NCBI RefSeq assembly: GCF_000379785.1
Contig: NZ_KB903669.1
Location: forward strand, 1-57,383
DNA: 57,383 nt
Direction of reading: 5' to 3'
Source: Gallibacterium anatis DSM 16844 = F 149
GTDB lineage: Bacteria > Pseudomonadota > Gammaproteobacteria > Enterobacterales > Pasteurellaceae
The notes below the pieces were generated by a model that was not told the origin of the DNA, did no database searches, and saw only the letters and a list, made by a program, of their open reading frames with translations. Positions 56,028 to 57,383 of this stretch are shown here, piece after piece (the first letter of the stretch is position 1; every line of letters begins with the position of its first letter). Made by a program: the position numbers and the translations under genes.

Positions 56028-57038
56028 ATGGCTGGTATTCAACAAAAAAAATCACTAGATTTTATGAAACAAAATGCAATTTATTTTGTTCTTTTAATCT
56101 TGTTAGGGGTGATCGTTTCTCAAGATGATACCTTTTTAAGTTTACTAAACTTCAGTAATATTCTAACTCAATCATCTGTTAGACTTATCATTGCATTAGG
56201 TATGGCAGGTATCTTGATTACACAAGGTACGGACTTATCCGCCGGTCGTCAGGTCGGTTTGGCAGCGGTGGTTTCCGCCACAATGTTACAAGCGTTGGAT
56301 AATACCAATCGCGTGTTCCCTGATCTTGCTGAAATGCCAATTCCTGTTGTGATTTTAATCGTTTGTGCTATCGGTGCAGTTATCGGAATGATTAACGGCT
56401 TAATCGTCGCCTATCTGAATGTAACACCGTTTATTGCGACTTTAGGAACGATGATTATCGTCTATGGTGCAAACTCACTTTACTATGATGCGGTTGGCTC
56501 TTCTCCGATCGCCGGTTTCAGCAAATCTTTCTCTGAATTTACCCAAGGTTTCTTCCAACTTGGCGATTTCAGACTCTCCTACATCACCATTTATGCTGCA
56601 ATCGCTGCATTTTTTGTCTGGGTCGTGTGGAATAAAACACGCTTTGGTAAAAATATGTTTGCGATCGGCGGTAATCCGGAAGCGGCGCGCGTGTCCGGTG
56701 TAAACGTTGCGCGTAACTTAATCTTCGTTTATGTGCTTGCCGGTGCATTTTACGGTTTTGCCGGAATGTTGGAAGGTGGTCGTATCGGTAGTGCGACTAA
56801 TAACCTCGGCTTTATGTATGAATTGGATGCTATCGCCGCTTGCGTGGTTGGTGGTGTATCTTTTGCCGGTGGGGTCGGTACAGTTATCGGCGTAATTACT
56901 GGTGTAATCATCTTCACTGTTATCAACTATGGTTTAACCTACATCGGCGTAAACCCATATTGGCAATATATTATCAAAGGTACCATCATTATCCTTGCGG
57001 TAGCGATCGACTCTTTGAAATATGCGAAGAAAAAATAG
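56028..57038 (+). CDS. mglC: Galactose/methylgalactoside ABC transporter, permease
   Basis: Inner-membrane channel of the Mgl importer. It has 336 residues with about 8-10 hydrophobic segments and the family GLLITQGTDLSAG-like block (here GILITQGTDLSAGRQVG, around 63-79). The cytoplasmic coupling region is GGNPEAARVSGVNV (around 217-230). It is the last gene of mglBAC. Confidence 0.96.
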   Translation: MAGIQQKKSLDFMKQNAIYFVLLILLGVIVSQDDTFLSLLNFSNILTQSSVRLIIALGMAGILITQGTDLSAGRQVGLAAVVSATMLQALDNTNRVFPDLAEMPIPVVILIVCAIGAVIGMINGLIVAYLNVTPFIATLGTMIIVYGANSLYYDAVGSSPIAGFSKSFSEFTQGFFQLGDFRLSYITIYAAIAAFFVWVVWNKTRFGKNMFAIGGNPEAARVSGVNVARNLIFVYVLAGAFYGFAGMLEGGRIGSATNNLGFMYELDAIAACVVGGVSFAGGVGTVIGVITGVIIFTVINYGLTYIGVNPYWQYIIKGTIIILAVAIDSLKYAKKK

Positions 57039-57059
57039 CATTCCTTCTAAATGATAATG

Positions 57060-57087
57060 AAACCGCATCAACGAGGTGCGGTTTTTT
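57060..57087 (+). terminator. Terminator of mglBAC
   Basis: Stem AACCGCATC / GGTGCGGTT with one G-U pair (57061-57069, 57075-57083), loop AACGA, then TTTT, 22 nt after the mglC stop. Confidence 0.85.
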
Positions 57088-57111
57088 GGGGGCGGCAGTT
57101 AGATCTGTTTA

Positions 57112-57144
57112 TATATAAAAAAGCCCCATATTTGTATATGGGGC
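57112..57144 (-). terminator. Minus-strand terminator just outside the insertion element
   Basis: 9-bp stem GCCCCATAT / ATATGGGGC (57123-57131, 57136-57144). On the minus strand it is followed by a run of T. It would stop transcripts leaving the element towards mglC. Confidence 0.75.
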
Positions 57145-57147
57145 AAG

Positions 57148-57383
57148 TGATCTGACCCCGAAAAGTTAGACTGTTATTTTAAGGACTGAATTCTGTATTG
57201 AACAGGGCTCAGTCCATTTAATTTTAATTGTATTCTTTCCTCATTGTAATAACGAACATATTCTTTGATAACAGATTCAAGTTCTTCAATGTTTTCGAAA
57301 GTTTTGCCATAAAAACATTCCACTTTCATCCGCCCAAAGAAACTCTCCATCGCGGCATTATCTAAACAATTGCCTTTCCTTGA
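57148..57383 (-). mobile_element. IS3-family (IS150-like) insertion element, 3' end
   Basis: The terminal sequence begins TGATCTGACCCCGAAAAGTT, a TG-starting inverted-repeat end as in IS150-group elements. The transposase C-terminus follows on the minus strand. Only the right end lies in the window; the rest continues past 57383. No target duplication can be checked. Confidence 0.8.
57174..57383 (-). CDS. IS3-family transposase OrfB, C-terminal part (partial at window end)
   Basis: The minus-strand frame of 69 codons plus stop is open to the window edge. It encodes GNCLDNAAMESFFGRMKVE, which contains the last Glu of the DDE triad, followed by VRYYNEERIQ and LNGLSPVQYR, the typical C-terminus of IS3/IS150 integrase-type transposases. 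Whether the copy is intact cannot be judged. Confidence 0.88.
   Translation of the reverse strand, partial: SRKGNCLDNAAMESFFGRMKVECFYGKTFENIEELESVIKEYVRYYNEERIQLKLNGLSPVQYRIQSLK

Noticed and set aside
1-57383. CRISPR arrays, tRNA or rRNA genes, prophage genes
   Set aside because: No regularly spaced repeats, no cloverleaf or rRNA sequence, and no phage structural genes were recognised on either strand.

Overview
This window comes from the chromosome of a gamma-proteobacterium of the family Pasteurellaceae (Haemophilus/Aggregatibacter/Avibacterium/Gallibacterium relatives). The evidence is gene order and protein similarity to Haemophilus-type homologues: dapF-DUF484-xerC-yigB, ygiM-cca beside pit-DUF47, rpsB-tsf-pyrH-frr-dxr-uppS-cdsA-rseP-bamA-skp-lpxD-fabZ-lpxA-lpxB-rnhB, dsbC-recJ, thrABC, galTKM and mglBAC. 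I cannot name the genus. Only one exact Haemophilus-type uptake-signal core was found by eye, and the tetranucleotide CATG is almost absent from the core genes.

Layout. 1-4.7 kb, minus strand: dcuB with a well-formed promoter, then the dapF-DUF484-xerC-yigB operon. 4.9-6.4 kb, plus: tdk and a YvcK-like gene. 6.5-9.3 kb, minus: rnb and fabI. 9.5-13.5 kb, plus: a very AT-rich three-gene islet holding two tandem, divergent PvcA/DIT1-like (isonitrile synthase family) proteins and an MFS transporter. 13.5-18.3 kb, minus: ybgI, cca, an SH3-domain protein, pit and its DUF47 partner. 18.4-20.9 kb: a CYTH triphosphatase-like gene and radA. 21-36 kb: translation factors, then the isoprenoid, phospholipid, outer-membrane-assembly and lipid A gene cluster. 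36-40 kb: dsbC, recJ, a DsbA-like protein and mtnN. 40-41.3 kb, minus: a DUF305 protein and yggS. 41.3-46.3 kb: the threonine operon with leader peptide and attenuator. 46.3-48.7 kb: an AT-rich restriction-modification module (methylase, HNH nuclease, methylase). 48.8-57.0 kb: a galactose block (galT-galK-galM on minus; a GalR/GalS-type repressor and mglBAC on plus) with visible CRP and GalR sites. The window ends inside an IS3-family element.

The strongest candidate for an undescribed system is the 9.5-13.5 kb islet. Both large proteins keep, in the same order, the landmarks I associate with the PvcA/DIT1 family, but the second has diverged at each. No Fe(II)/2-oxoglutarate oxygenase (PvcB/IsnB), P450 or NRPS gene lies beside them; their only companion is a putative exporter. 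I infer a small-molecule biosynthesis and export cassette, possibly isonitrile-based; the product is unknown. The restriction-modification module sits between thrC and what looks like the original thrC/galM terminator, so it may be transcribed from the threonine promoter.

All statements come from reading the sequence by eye. No database search, alignment, structure prediction or word count by program was run, and family assignments rest on recognised motifs.
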